Positions 25,689 to 34,434 are shown, numbered from the stretch's first letter. The stretch is DNA of 42,297 nucleotides from Deltaproteobacteria bacterium (GCA_016874715.1 VGTK01000029.1:1-42297), one strand, 5' to 3'. Made by a program: numbers and translations. Notes: generated by a model not told the origin, from the letters alone.

Positions 25689-26560
25689 CCCGAAGCGAAG
25701 CGGACGCGGCCATCGCGACGCACGAGGCGCCCCGCGGTGGGCGGCGCGTAGTGCGTGCCGATGATCAGCAGGTCGTCGTCGGTGTGCTGCGCGAGGATCC
25801 GCTGGCGGGTGCGCGTCGCCTGCGCGCCGTCCGAGTCGGCGGCGATGCCCCAGGTCGGCTCCGCCCACTGCACCGGATGGTGCGCCATGTCGCCCGTGAC
25901 CAGTGCCTCCTTGCCCTGCGACGCGATGCGCACGCTGACGTGGCCGGGCGTGTGCCCCGGCGTCGGCTCGAGGCGGACCTCGTCGGTGACGACGTGGTCG
26001 CACTCGACGAGGTCCGCGAGCCCGGCCGCGAGGATAGGCTCGACCGTCTCCCGGAGCGTTGCGGCGAAGCCCGGATCCTCCTGCGCGCGCCAGTGCTCCC
26101 ACTCCGTGCGCGCGAACAGGTAGCGCGCGTTCGGGAAGGTCGGCACGACGGTGTCGTCGACGCGCATCGTGTTGCAGCCCACGTGGTCGAAGTGCAGGTG
26201 CGTGCACAGCACGACGTCGATGCGCTCGCGCTGGAAGCCCGCGCGCTCGAGGTTGCCGAGGAACGGCGAGGTCGGGTCGCCGAGCAGCGCACTGCGCTCG
26301 AGCGGGTTCGACTCCGGCCAGTTCTCGCCGATGCAGGTGTCGACCAGGATCGTCCGGCCCTGCGACTCCACCACCAGCCCGTGGATCGACAGGATCGCGT
26401 GGTCCTGCGCGTCGACGAAGTGCGGGCGCAGCCAGGGCAGGTGCGGCGCGAGCGCCTCGGGCGTGGCCGCCGCGAAGAAGCTCGTGAGGGGGATCGTGGT
26501 CAGCGTCTCCTCGATGCGCGTGACCCGTACGCATCCGATCTGCCAGGTGAGGTTCGACAT
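25685..26560 (-). CDS. MBL-fold metallohydrolase
   Basis: This 291-residue protein has the metallo-beta-lactamase metal motif CTHLHFDHVG, then TPGHTPGHVSV with the next His, TGDMAHHPVQ with the bridging Asp, and IIGTHYAPP at the end. All ligands for a two-zinc site are present. Such cytoplasmic enzymes hydrolyse lactones, thioesters or similar bonds. It ends in TAG (complement of 25685-25687), which shows that TAG works as a normal stop in this genome. It converges with and overlaps the HCCA-like gene by four bases. Confidence 0.9.
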   Translation of the reverse strand: MSNLTWQIGCVRVTRIEETLTTIPLTSFFAAATPEALAPHLPWLRPHFVDAQDHAILSIHGLVVESQGRTILVDTCIGENWPESNPLERSALLGDPTSPFLGNLERAGFQRERIDVVLCTHLHFDHVGCNTMRVDDTVVPTFPNARYLFARTEWEHWRAQEDPGFAATLRETVEPILAAGLADLVECDHVVTDEVRLEPTPGHTPGHVSVRIASQGKEALVTGDMAHHPVQWAEPTWGIAADSDGAQATRTRQRILAQHTDDDLLIIGTHYAPPTAGRLVRRDGRVRFASG

Positions 26561-26710
26561 CGCGGCCTTGCCGATGGAGTCCCTAGCGGCCGCGCGTGCC
26601 GCGTTCACGCGCCGTCGGTGGGTGTGTCGACTGGCGCCACCGTGTCGCTCCGGCCCGCTCCGGCCGCGCCGTCGCGCCCGGGGAGCGCCGGATTCCCGTG
26701 CGACTCGGCC

Positions 26711-26726
26711 TGGCACGCGAGTTGCA
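26711..26726 (+). promoter_or_regulatory. Sigma-54 (RpoN) -24/-12 promoter
   Basis: TGGCACGCGAGTTGCA keeps the GG (26712-26713) and GC (26724-26725) with exactly 10 bases between them and matches the consensus TGGCACG-N4-TTGCA. A sigma-54 promoter needs an enhancer-binding activator, which is not in this window. It points to the small ORFs from 26798. Confidence 0.65.
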
Positions 26727-26797
26727 CCGGCGTTCGGCATGGCGTCGCGGCACGTCGTCGCAAGGGGCGGCGACCGTCCGACGAGGAAGGATCGATC

Positions 26798-26860
26798 ATG
26801 AACGGAAGCGGAACGGCGAGGGGAGCCGCATCGGCGCCCACGATGGGGGGTCGGTCGTGA
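26798..26860 (+). CDS. Very small ORF (20 aa) behind the sigma-54 promoter
   Basis: ATG 26798 follows a strong GAGGAAGGATC site and lies about 70 bases after the sigma-54 element. The 20 residues are Gly/Ala/Ser-rich with no recognisable domain. Its TGA overlaps the GTG of the next small ORF (GTGA), so it may be a leader peptide that couples translation. Confidence 0.35.
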   Translation: MNGSGTARGAASAPTMGGRS

Positions 26861-27075
26861 GCGCGCTCGTGGCCCTGCTCGCGGGAACCTTGGTCGCGAC
26901 GAGTATCGTGGTCATCGCGGCATCGTCCGTGCTGCGCCCCGACCGTACGGCGTGTTCGCCGCTCGATCTACCGCCTCGCGACGTTTCCGCTCGCCGGCAT
27001 CGACGGCACGGGGGGAGCGGGTCTCATCTCAGGGCGTGCTCACCAGGGCGTACAGGCGCGAGTCCTTCGCGCTGA
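26857..27075 (+). CDS. Small single-helix membrane ORF (72 aa), possibly truncated
   Basis: From GTG 26857 the first 26 residues form one clear membrane helix (SALVALLAGTLVATSIVVIA), then a basic tail of poor coding quality that overlaps the end of the minus-strand propeller gene. The helix and overlap with the preceding ORF suggest the start of a real membrane protein whose remainder has been lost. Confidence 0.3.
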   Translation: MSALVALLAGTLVATSIVVIAASSVLRPDRTACSPLDLPPRDVSARRHRRHGGSGSHLRACSPGRTGASPSR

Positions 27076-28528
27076 CGTAGAGCACTCCCTCGCCGAGGGT
27101 CAGCGAGATCGCGTCGGCCGGCAGGTCGTGGTGCCAGCGCGCCGTGGCCGGATTTGCCGACGCCGGATCGTACGCGTAGACGTCCGAGCCGATCGCGGCG
27201 TAGACGAGCCCGTTGCCGCCGATCACCGCGGACGGCGTCTGCGCGAAGCTGGTCGAGCTACTGCCGCTGCCGCTCACGCTCCACAGCTGCACCGGCGGGC
27301 TCGCCGCCGCGTCGATCGCGTAGAGGCGTCGCGTGCCGGTGCGGAACGAGCTGACGTAGACCTTCCCCCCGGCGATCGCGGCGGTGGTGTCGACGTTGCC
27401 GGCGGTGGCGAACGGCCAGCCCGGCTTGACGCGTGCGGCCGTGCCGTCGTCGCGCACCGCAAAGAGCCCGATCTCGGTACCGACGTAGATCGTCCCGTCC
27501 GGGCCGATCGACGGCGACGACAGCGAGCTCTTCGCGCCGAGCGGCAGGGTCCAGGCGATCTCGCCCCGCGTGCCGAGTTCGTCGATCGCGATCAGCTCGC
27601 CGTTGTTGGTGATCACGTAGAGCCGGAGCACGCCGCCGCGCTCGATCGCGGCCGGCGACGCCTCGCGCACCTGTGGTAGGTTCACGACCCAGGCGAGCGT
27701 ACCGCCCGGCTTGAACGCGTGCAGGACGCCGCGCGTCGTGCAGCCGCACATCATGTACACGCGGTTCGCCGGCGGCGGGCCGATGACCGGCGAGGCGCGG
27801 ACGTCGCCGTCGAGCGCGATCTTGAAGCTCCACACCGTGTCGCCTTCGTCGTCGATCGCCCAGAGCACGTTGTTGCGCTCGCCGATGTAGATCGTCTGCA
27901 CTGTGCGCGTGCCCGCCGCGTCGGTCTTGACGAACGGGTTGCCGATCGCGGGCGACGACTGGTTCACGTAGCCGCCGACGTCGGTGCACCACAGGAGCGC
28001 CCCGGACGCTCCGCTCAGCGCGCACAGCGGGAACTTCGAGTCGCCGATGTACACCGTCCCGTCCGGCCCGATCGACGGCGCGTTCTTGATCCAGTTGACC
28101 GCCTTGTAGACCCACTTCCGCGTCACCGAGCCGCCCGCAGGTCCGATCGCACCGGTGCGGCCCGTGTGCTGCGCGTCGTGCTGCCAGCTCGACCACGGCG
28201 CGCTCTCCGGCGGGGTGGTGATCGTGAAGTCGGTGGCGCTCGTCACGGTGGAACCCGGGCGCGAGACGGTGATCCGCCCGGTCGCGGCGCCGTTCGGTAC
28301 GGTTGCGGTGACCTGGCGCGCGGAGTCGACCCGGAAGCTCGCGCCGACGCCGGCGAACGCGACGGCGTTCACCCGGCTCATGCCGCCGCCCGAGATGACG
28401 ACGGTGGTGCCGACCGCTCCGCTGGCCGGCGTGAAGCCGGTGATCCTCAGCAGATCTGCGAACGCAGTGCCGTGCGTGGCGCTGACCATCGTCGCGAGCA
28501 GGGTGGCGAGAGCGAACCGACGATCCAT
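27029..28528 (-). CDS. Secreted IPT/TIG plus PQQ-like beta-propeller protein
   Basis: This 499-residue protein has a signal peptide (ALATLLATMVSATHG), an IPT/TIG Ig-like domain (about 26-105, from ITGFTPASGAVGTTVVISG), and then a propeller of PQQ/quinoprotein-like blades. Repeated patterns are SIGPDGTVYIGDS, QTIYIGERNNVLWAID, SIGPDGTIYVGTE and LVYAAIGSDVYAYDP. No PQQ-binding catalytic residues are evident, so a structural or ligand-binding role outside the inner membrane is more likely than dehydrogenase activity. The start has GGAGG at good spacing. Confidence 0.8.
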   Translation of the reverse strand: MDRRFALATLLATMVSATHGTAFADLLRITGFTPASGAVGTTVVISGGGMSRVNAVAFAGVGASFRVDSARQVTATVPNGAATGRITVSRPGSTVTSATDFTITTPPESAPWSSWQHDAQHTGRTGAIGPAGGSVTRKWVYKAVNWIKNAPSIGPDGTVYIGDSKFPLCALSGASGALLWCTDVGGYVNQSSPAIGNPFVKTDAAGTRTVQTIYIGERNNVLWAIDDEGDTVWSFKIALDGDVRASPVIGPPPANRVYMMCGCTTRGVLHAFKPGGTLAWVVNLPQVREASPAAIERGGVLRLYVITNNGELIAIDELGTRGEIAWTLPLGAKSSLSSPSIGPDGTIYVGTEIGLFAVRDDGTAARVKPGWPFATAGNVDTTAAIAGGKVYVSSFRTGTRRLYAIDAAASPPVQLWSVSGSGSSSTSFAQTPSAVIGGNGLVYAAIGSDVYAYDPASANPATARWHHDLPADAISLTLGEGVLYVSAKDSRLYALVSTP

Positions 28529-28778
28529 GTCGTACCTCCAGGGCGGCGACCGCCATCGGCCCCGCATCCATACGAGCTGCGGCCTCGATAGCGGATCTGC
28601 GGCCGGTTGCAGCCCGTCCCGTCGCCGGTCCTTCGCCTTGTGCGAGGTCGTCGCCATGTTCTATCTCGATCCACTTTGCAGAGACGAGCAGTGCCCATGC
28701 CGGCCCGGATCGTAGCCTCGACCGGCGTCGATGCGCTGCGCACCGCCTGCGCAGGCACGAAACAGGAAGGAAACGCGG

Positions 28779-29594
28779 ATGCCGAATGTGGTCGAGCTCG
28801 ATCGTCCGCGTGACGGGGTCGCCCTCGTCACGATGAACCTGGAGGAGAGCGCCGGCTTCGTCTCGTGGGCAGCGATCGACCAGCTCGCCGAGCGACTGGC
28901 GGAAGCGCGCCGGGGAGGCGCGCGCGTCGCGGTGCTGGCGTCGGCGTTGCCCGGGCACTGGTACGGGCACGCGTGGCTGCCGGACCTCTGCAACATGATC
29001 GAGGGAAAGCAGACGAGCGGCGATCCCACCGGGTGGTTTCGCGCGCTCGACGAGCTTTCGCGAACGACGGTGGTCACCATCGCGGCGGTCTCGGGTCCGT
29101 GCGCGGGCGGAGGCGCCGAGCTCGGCTGGGCGTGCGATCTGCGAATCGCCGAAGAAGGGGCCACCTTCGCGCAGCCGGAAGTCCTGCTCGGCGTGTCGAC
29201 CGGCGTCGGTGGCACCAGTCGCCTGGCTCGACTCATCGGGCGAACGGTCGCCGCCGAGATGGTGCTCGACGGCGCGCCGATGTCCGCGCGGCGGATCCAC
29301 GAGCTCGGCGGCGTCAATCGCGTCGTCGCCAACGGCAGTGCCGTCGCCGTCGCGCTCGAGTGGGCGTCGCGGCTCGCCAGCAGACCTCCCGAGGCGCTCG
29401 CGGCGATCAAGCAGATCCTGATCGACAACGACGATCTCCACCTGCGGGCCGCCCTCGACAACGAGCAGCGCATCTTCCAGGAGACCGCCGCGCGGCCAGC
29501 CGCGCTGTCTGGCATGAGGGCGACCCAGGCCCGCTTCGATGCGGGCGAGTCGATCCGCGAGGTGTACGGTATTCCACGAGACCACGGCTCGTGA
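28779..29594 (+). CDS. Enoyl-CoA hydratase/isomerase family protein
   Basis: This 271-residue protein is read from ATG 28779, with AGGAAGGAAA upstream. The crotonase core is present: SGPCAGGGAELGWACDLRIA (oxyanion-hole glycines and a Glu in AELG), then FAQPEVLLGV with the second Glu. That gives both acidic residues used in hydration. The part before the core, RVAVLASALPGHWYGHAW, replaces the usual GxGxxFSAGxDL and suggests an altered acyl pocket. It should act on a CoA thioester in the cytoplasm, perhaps in the same catabolism as the operon at 31.6 kb. It is divergent from the propeller gene. Confidence 0.85.
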   Translation: MPNVVELDRPRDGVALVTMNLEESAGFVSWAAIDQLAERLAEARRGGARVAVLASALPGHWYGHAWLPDLCNMIEGKQTSGDPTGWFRALDELSRTTVVTIAAVSGPCAGGGAELGWACDLRIAEEGATFAQPEVLLGVSTGVGGTSRLARLIGRTVAAEMVLDGAPMSARRIHELGGVNRVVANGSAVAVALEWASRLASRPPEALAAIKQILIDNDDLHLRAALDNEQRIFQETAARPAALSGMRATQARFDAGESIREVYGIPRDHGS

Positions 29595-29691
29595 CTTGCC
29601 GATCTCCCGTTCGCTCGGGGATGGTGCCGGCCGGACTCGTGTCGTAGTCCCGCCCGATCGACCCCTGCGCCCCCCTGACAAGGAAGCACCC

Positions 29692-30345
29692 ATGATCCGC
29701 CGCTCGATGATCGCGCCCCTCGTTGCCGTGCTCGCCCTCACCACCCTCGCCCGGGAGGCCGATGCCGGCGCGCGGCGAAGCAGACCGCTCAAGACCGGCC
29801 AGACGACGTGCTGGAACGATGGTGCCCCCGCGATCGACTGCGCGGGCACGGGGCAGGACGGCGAGCTGCGTCGCGGGGAGCCGCGTGCGTACTAGGACAA
29901 CGGCGACGTCACGATCCGCGACAAGCGCACGGCGCTGACGTGGGAGAAGAACTCGGACGACGACTCGATCCACGACCACGACCCACTTCACACGTGGGCG
30001 CAGGCGTTCGAGAAGATCGATGCGCTCAACACGCCGCCCTGCTTCGCCGGGTTCTGTGACTGGCGGCTGCCGAGTCGGTTCGAGCTGGAGAGCATCCTCG
30101 ACCTGGGGGCCTTCGAGCCTGCAGTGTCTGCGCCGTTCGACATCGGCTGCGCGCCGGGCTGTACGGTGCTCACCTGCAGCTGCACCTTCCAGGTGCACTA
30201 CTGGTCTTCGACCCCCTCCGCGGACAACGGGGAGAACATCGGGCGACCCGGTCACGCGTGGGGCGCCAACTTCGGATACGCCACCTGGGGCCGATGGCCG
30301 ATGACGGAGATGTTCTCCGTCCGTGCGGTGCGCGGCGGCTCGTGA
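29692..30345 (+). CDS. DUF1566 (Lcl C-terminal) secreted protein with an in-frame TAG
   Basis: A single frame runs from ATG 29692 to TGA 30345 and is interrupted only by TAG at 29893-29895 (codon 68). It begins with a signal peptide (MIAPLVAVLALTTLAREADA). Before the TAG comes TGQDGELRRGEPRAY; directly after it DNGDVTIRDKRTALTWEKNS, then DWRLPSRFELESILD and YWSST. Together these form the usual DUF1566 domain, whose entry reads xYxDNGDGTxxD. The TAG therefore sits at a variable, often Gln/Thr/Val position. The frame after the TAG shows no decay. Possible causes are a recent nonsense mutation, a base error or readthrough. Confidence 0.65.
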
Positions 30346-30391
30346 GCTCGATGTGCTCTCCTCGATCGCCGGCGAGACCAAACGCGATCGA

Positions 30392-30426
30392 GCCGGCGGC
30401 CAGCAGAAGCTCTGCTGGCCGCCGGC
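30392..30426. terminator. Perfect 16-bp stem hairpin between convergent genes
   Basis: Arms 30392-30407 and 30411-30426 are exact reverse complements around the loop AGC. It lies 46 bases after the DUF1566 stop and 36 bases before the end of the convergent gene, so it probably stops transcription from both sides. Confidence 0.75.
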
Positions 30427-30461
30427 CCGATGTCGCGTCGATCGGAAGGTCGACCGTGCGA

Positions 30462-31238
30462 TCAGCGCAGCTGGAAGCGGATGTCGCCGTCGGGGATTTG
30501 GAAGATCGGTCCGCGGTCGCCGCCGCCAGTGATCGCCGACGCTCTCGGCTTGCACGTGCAGTGGGTCGTGATCGAGCCCTTGAGGCACTGGCTCAGGGAT
30601 TCGGCGACCTCGGGAGACATGACGCACTTGTCGACGAACATGTTCCAGCAGTCCCAAGGGTCTGCCTTGTCGCATACGCAAGTACGCGTGCCGTCGATGT
30701 CCATCGGGCATTCGTAGCCTAGGCTTCCGCCACCAACGGGGGCGAGCGCCGTCCAGGAGGCGACGCGCTCGACCGAGCGGAAGCCGCTGGTACTACTCGA
30801 TGTGCTCACGGTGTCTTCGCCAGCGCCGCCCTCGACGGAGAGGGTGACCGCAGGATCCGCCGCCAGCGTCGCGTAGTCGTCGCCGCCGCCGAGATCGACG
30901 GTCAGCATGCGGAGGCCGACCTGCCCGCCGGACGCGAGCCCGACGCTGAGCGCATCGCTGCCGCCGCGCAGGCGTACGCGGATCGAGTCGATCGAGCCGG
31001 CGACGAAGCCGCCGAGGATCTGGCCGTCCGCCGACACCGCGATCGTGTCTGCCTCCGGATTGAGCGCCACGAGCACGTCGTTGTCGGCGCGGTCGCCGAC
31101 GATCGTGAGGACCCGGCCGCTCGCGCTGGCCTTGACCTTGACGGCGGCGGAAGCCACCGACGGCAGGCCTGCAACGGCGAGCGCGAGCGCCATCGACATG
31201 ATTCCGATCTGTCCCTTGGTTGCGATCGAGGTGTTCAT
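30462..31238 (-). CDS. Secreted protein with RTX-like repeats and a Cys-rich C-terminal domain
   Basis: This 258-residue protein has a signal peptide (MSMALALAVAGLPSVASA). The middle part has Gly/Asp-rich turns (LRGGSDALSV, LGGGDDYATL, EGGAGEDTVS) like degenerate calcium-binding RTX nonapeptides in a beta-roll. The C-terminal about 80 residues hold eight cysteines (YECPMD, CVCD, DCW, KCVM, QCLK, HCTCKP), with CxC pairs as in the secreted protein at 14534. The family is not recognised. An extracellular or periplasmic, disulfide-bonded protein is the most likely reading. Confidence 0.65.
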   Translation of the reverse strand: MNTSIATKGQIGIMSMALALAVAGLPSVASAAVKVKASASGRVLTIVGDRADNDVLVALNPEADTIAVSADGQILGGFVAGSIDSIRVRLRGGSDALSVGLASGGQVGLRMLTVDLGGGDDYATLAADPAVTLSVEGGAGEDTVSTSSSTSGFRSVERVASWTALAPVGGGSLGYECPMDIDGTRTCVCDKADPWDCWNMFVDKCVMSPEVAESLSQCLKGSITTHCTCKPRASAITGGGDRGPIFQIPDGDIRFQLR

Positions 31239-31452
31239 CGTCTCTTCTTTTTGCCCCAGCGGGGCGTCAATGGGTTGTGCAGGGCGAGGAGCAAGGGCGA
31301 GGCCAGCGTCGATCGCGCAAAGGAGCCGCGGCTGGTGGCCGGCGGGGTCGGCGGCGTGCGGTCGTCAGAACAAAAAGAGCATATCCGGACGAGCTTGGGG
31401 CGGCGTCGCGGTCATCTGCGATCCAGTCGAAGATCGACGGTGAGCTTGAATC

Positions 31453-31479
31453 TTGCGCTCGGCCGCGAGCGGCGATAAT
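31453..31479 (+). promoter_or_regulatory. Promoter with palindromic operator in the spacer, catabolic operon
   Basis: TTGCGC (31453-31458) and GATAAT (31474-31479, five of six to TATAAT) are 15 bases apart. The spacer holds the inverted repeat CGCTCG-GCCG-CGAGCG (31456-31471), so a bound repressor would block RNA polymerase. The operon contains a TetR remnant, which may once have bound here. Confidence 0.4.
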
Positions 31480-31489
31480 TGCCGTCATC

Positions 31490-31504
31490 GAGACCGTCGG
31501 TCTC
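31490..31504. promoter_or_regulatory. Second operator-like palindrome GAGACC-GTC-GGTCTC
   Basis: Two exact 6-bp arms around a 3-base spacer lie just downstream of the -10 element, where a repressor could block initiation or elongation. Confidence 0.35.
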
Positions 31505-31595
31505 CGAACGCAACGAGCAGTCACGCGTCTCATCGCCGTGGAGACCTGCGGCAAGGTCGCTTGATCGACGATCCAGGCCACGCACTCGAGGAGCC

Positions 31596-32762
31596 ATGCA
31601 CGGGACTGCTGCAGTCGTCGGGATCGGCGAGTCGACCTACTACAAGCGAGGAGAGTCGCCGTACACCGAGTTCCAGCTCGCCTGCCTCGCGATCCAGCGC
31701 GCGGTCGCCGACGCCGGCCTCGCCCTCGCCGACGTCGACGGCTTCGTGTCGTTCATGGACCAGCGCAACGGTCCGCTACGGCTCGCGCGTGCCCTCGGGC
31801 TGAAGGAGCTGCGCTGGACCGGCATTCCGTGGGCCGGTGGTGGCAACAGCATGGCGGCGGCGATGCAGATCGCCGATGCCGCCGTGACGTCGGGCCACGC
31901 GCGGCACGTCGTCGTCTTCCGCGCGCTCGCGCAGGGCCAGTACGGTCGCTTCGGCCAGGCCGGCGGCGGCGGGGGAGGCGGGGCGTACATGGGCGGACCG
32001 TTTGCCTGGAACGGGACGTACGGGATCCTCACGCCGGCACACCAGTGCGCGCTGCAGACGGCGCGCTTCATGCACGACCACGGCATCTCGCAGGAGGCGC
32101 TCTGCGAGATCGCACTCGCCTGCTACGCGAACGCGCAGCGGAACCCCCGCGCGCTTCGCTACGGGAAGACGCTGACGCGCGAGCAGTACCACGCGTCGCG
32201 CTGGATCGTGCATCCGTTCCATCTCTATGATTGCTGCCCGGAGAACGACGGTGCCGCGGCCGTCGTCGTGACCACCGCCGAGCGGGCGCGGGATCTGCCG
32301 CATCGTGCGGCGACGATCGTCGCCGCCGCGTCGGGCATCGGTCCGCAGTACGGCACATACGACGTCGCGACGCTCGGCTCGGCGCACTACCGGCAGGTGG
32401 CGAAGCACCTCTGGGAGCAGGCGGGCTGCGGACCGCCGGACGTCGATGTCGCGCAGTTCTACGAGAACTTCACCGGACCCGTGCTGATGGCACTGTGCGA
32501 GCTGGGCTTCGCGCCGCCGGACGGCATCGAGGAGTTCGTCTCGGGTGGCCGGCTCGCGGGTCCGGATGCGGCGCTGCCGTTCAATACCAGCGGTGGCAAC
32601 ATCGGCGAGGCGTACATCCACGGTTTCGAGATGGTGAACGAGTCCGTGCGCCAGGTCCGCGGCGAGTCGACCTGTCAAGTTGCGCACGTCGAGCGCGCGC
32701 TGGTCGTCGCCGGACCGGGCTACTGTCCCGGCAGCGCGGTCCTCTTCGGAGCGCCGGCATGA
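31596..32762 (+). CDS. Thiolase-fold lipid-transfer protein, Ltp2-like (likely aldolase)
   Basis: This 388-residue thiolase-fold protein is read from ATG 31596, with GAGGAGCC upstream. At the place of the thiolase nucleophilic Cys it has GGGNSMAAAMQIA (81-93), with no Cys, as in the SCP-x/Ltp group. The C-terminal half keeps the thiolase-like FYENFTGPVLMAL and NTSGGNIGEAYIHG. Next to it, with an ATGA overlap, lies a DUF35 protein. Ltp2-type retroaldolases of steroid degradation need a DUF35 partner, so this is probably a C-C cleaving aldolase complex acting on a hydroxyacyl-CoA. The substrate is inferred only from context. Confidence 0.75.
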   Translation: MHGTAAVVGIGESTYYKRGESPYTEFQLACLAIQRAVADAGLALADVDGFVSFMDQRNGPLRLARALGLKELRWTGIPWAGGGNSMAAAMQIADAAVTSGHARHVVVFRALAQGQYGRFGQAGGGGGGGAYMGGPFAWNGTYGILTPAHQCALQTARFMHDHGISQEALCEIALACYANAQRNPRALRYGKTLTREQYHASRWIVHPFHLYDCCPENDGAAAVVVTTAERARDLPHRAATIVAAASGIGPQYGTYDVATLGSAHYRQVAKHLWEQAGCGPPDVDVAQFYENFTGPVLMALCELGFAPPDGIEEFVSGGRLAGPDAALPFNTSGGNIGEAYIHGFEMVNESVRQVRGESTCQVAHVERALVVAGPGYCPGSAVLFGAPA

Positions 32763-33193
32763 AGCGCGTTCTCGGCGACGACTGGGTCCTGCCCGCGCTG
32801 GACGCGCTCAATCGAGCGTTCTTCACGTCCGACGTGCTCACGTTGCAGCAGTGCTCGCGCTGCAGGCACATCCAGCATCCTCCGGAAGACGTCTGCGAGT
32901 CGTGCCAGAGCTTCGAGCTCGGCAACTTCGCGAGCGCAGGGGTCGGCTGCGTCGAGAGCGTCGCGCTGGTGACGCAGGCGGTCCATCCGCTGCTCGGCGA
33001 TCGTGTGCCGTACGCGATCGTGCTGGTCTCGATCGCCGACGCTCCAGGGATTCTACTCACGGGAAACGTCGTCGGGGTCGAGCCCGACGACGTGCGCATC
33101 GGTGATCCGGTGACGGTCGTCTTCGAGGAGGTGCGCGATCCGCGCAGCGGCGACGAGATCAGGATTCCACAGTGGCAGGTGGTGCGCGGATGA
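32759..33193 (+). CDS. DUF35 zinc-ribbon/OB-fold CoA-binding partner protein
   Basis: This 144-residue protein overlaps both neighbours by ATGA. It has an N-terminal helix, a rubredoxin-like zinc ribbon with Cys32, Cys35, Cys46 and Cys49 (QCSRCRHIQHPPEDVCESC), and an OB-fold domain with PYAIVLVSIADAPGILLTGN. DUF35 proteins bind the acyl-CoA and form complexes with thiolase-fold enzymes. The direct coupling to the Ltp2-like gene supports such a complex here. Confidence 0.85.
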   Translation: MKRVLGDDWVLPALDALNRAFFTSDVLTLQQCSRCRHIQHPPEDVCESCQSFELGNFASAGVGCVESVALVTQAVHPLLGDRVPYAIVLVSIADAPGILLTGNVVGVEPDDVRIGDPVTVVFEEVRDPRSGDEIRIPQWQVVRG

Positions 33194-34434
33194 CGGTACG
33201 CCGCAAGGCTCTCGAGGGGATTCGCGTCTGCGATTTCACCGGCCAGCTCGCCGGCGCGGGTGCCACCAAGTGGCTGGCGGCGTTCGGTGCAGACGTGATC
33301 CGCATCGAGGATCCGGTCAACCAGGGCGCCTGGGACATCCTGCGCACGATGCCGCCGTTCGTCGACCAGCGGCGCGGTCCCGATTTCGGTGGCGGCTTCA
33401 ACAACCACAACACCGAGAAGCGCGGGATCACGCTCAACCTGCGCACGGCGCGCGGCAAGGAGATCCTCGCCGCACTGGTCGCACGCTGCGACGTCGTGAC
33501 CGAGAACTTCGCGGCGGGTGTGCTCGAGCGGCTCGGCTTCGGCTACGACGCGCTGCGGAGGATCCGGCCTGACGTCGTCTACGTCTCGAACTGCGGCTTC
33601 GGTCACACGGGGCCGTACGCCAAGTTCAAGACGTGGGGCCCGATCGTGCAGGCCGTGTCGGGGCTGACGTTCACGTCGGGCTTGCCGGACATGGAGCCGG
33701 CAGGTTGGGGCTTCAGCTACATGGACCACACGGGCGGCTTCTACATGGCGATGGCCGTCCTCCTCGCGTTGCTGCACCGGCAGCGCACCGGCGAGGGGCA
33801 GTGGGTCGACATGGCGTGCTGCGACGTGGGCTTGACGCTGCACGGTCCGGCGCTCCTCGACTACACGGTGAACGGACGGCCGATGCGGCGCCCGGGTCAG
33901 CCAAACGGCAACCGCAGCGAGTGGCCGCGCATGGCGCCGCACGGGATCTACCGCGCGGCGGGTGACGACGAGTGGGTCGCGATCGCGTGCCGCAACGATG
34001 CCGACTGGCGTGCGTGCTCGACGGTGATCGATGAGGAGTGGGCGCGCGCGCAGCGCTGGGCCGATCTCGGCGGACGCCTGGCCGGTCAGGACGAGCTCGA
34101 CGCGAAGCTGACCGCGTGGTGCGCGGTGCGCGCGAAGTCTGAGGTGCAGCGTCTCCTCCAGGCCGCGGGCGTGCCGGCGGCCGCGGTCCAGAAGCCGGAC
34201 GAGCGCATCGACCACGACCCCGCGACGGCCGAGTTCGGCCTCTGGCCGGTGGCGCACCACAGCAAGATGGGTGACGTTCGCGTCGACGGCCTGCCGGTGC
34301 GCTTCTCGGAGACTCCGTGGTCGATCGAGCGGGGCGCTCCGTGCGTCGGTGAGCACACCGAGCAGGTGTTGACGAGCTTGCTCGGCATGAGCGCGGCGGA
34401 GGTCGCCGAGCTGCGCCAGCAGGGTGTCGTGTGA
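33190..34434 (+). CDS. Class III CoA-transferase (CaiB/BaiF), catalytic Asp present
   Basis: This 414-residue CaiB/BaiF family protein starts inside the preceding stop. It shows ICDFTGQLAGAGATKWLAAFGADVIRIE at the N-terminus (the family's opening Rossmann unit), then EKRGITLNL, and FSYMDHTGGF with Asp179 as the likely catalytic residue that forms the enzyme-CoA mixed anhydride. TGEGQWVDMA follows as usual. It moves CoA between two carboxylic acids in the cytoplasm. The next gene is a diverged homologue that overlaps it, which suggests a two-subunit enzyme. Confidence 0.9.
   Translation: MTVRRKALEGIRVCDFTGQLAGAGATKWLAAFGADVIRIEDPVNQGAWDILRTMPPFVDQRRGPDFGGGFNNHNTEKRGITLNLRTARGKEILAALVARCDVVTENFAAGVLERLGFGYDALRRIRPDVVYVSNCGFGHTGPYAKFKTWGPIVQAVSGLTFTSGLPDMEPAGWGFSYMDHTGGFYMAMAVLLALLHRQRTGEGQWVDMACCDVGLTLHGPALLDYTVNGRPMRRPGQPNGNRSEWPRMAPHGIYRAAGDDEWVAIACRNDADWRACSTVIDEEWARAQRWADLGGRLAGQDELDAKLTAWCAVRAKSEVQRLLQAAGVPAAAVQKPDERIDHDPATAEFGLWPVAHHSKMGDVRVDGLPVRFSETPWSIERGAPCVGEHTEQVLTSLLGMSAAEVAELRQQGVV

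Larger units (their letters stand above)
31239..31595. other. Divergent regulatory region before the catabolic operon
   Basis: This 357-base stretch has no gene that I can support. It carries the promoter/operator elements listed at 31453-31504 and probably a promoter for the secreted protein on the minus strand. Confidence 0.5.

Noticed and set aside
29692..30345. General reassignment of TAG to an amino acid
   Set aside because: Two other genes in the window (ending at 25685 and 41645) stop at TAG at plausible family ends, so I keep only the narrower readthrough or mutation question.
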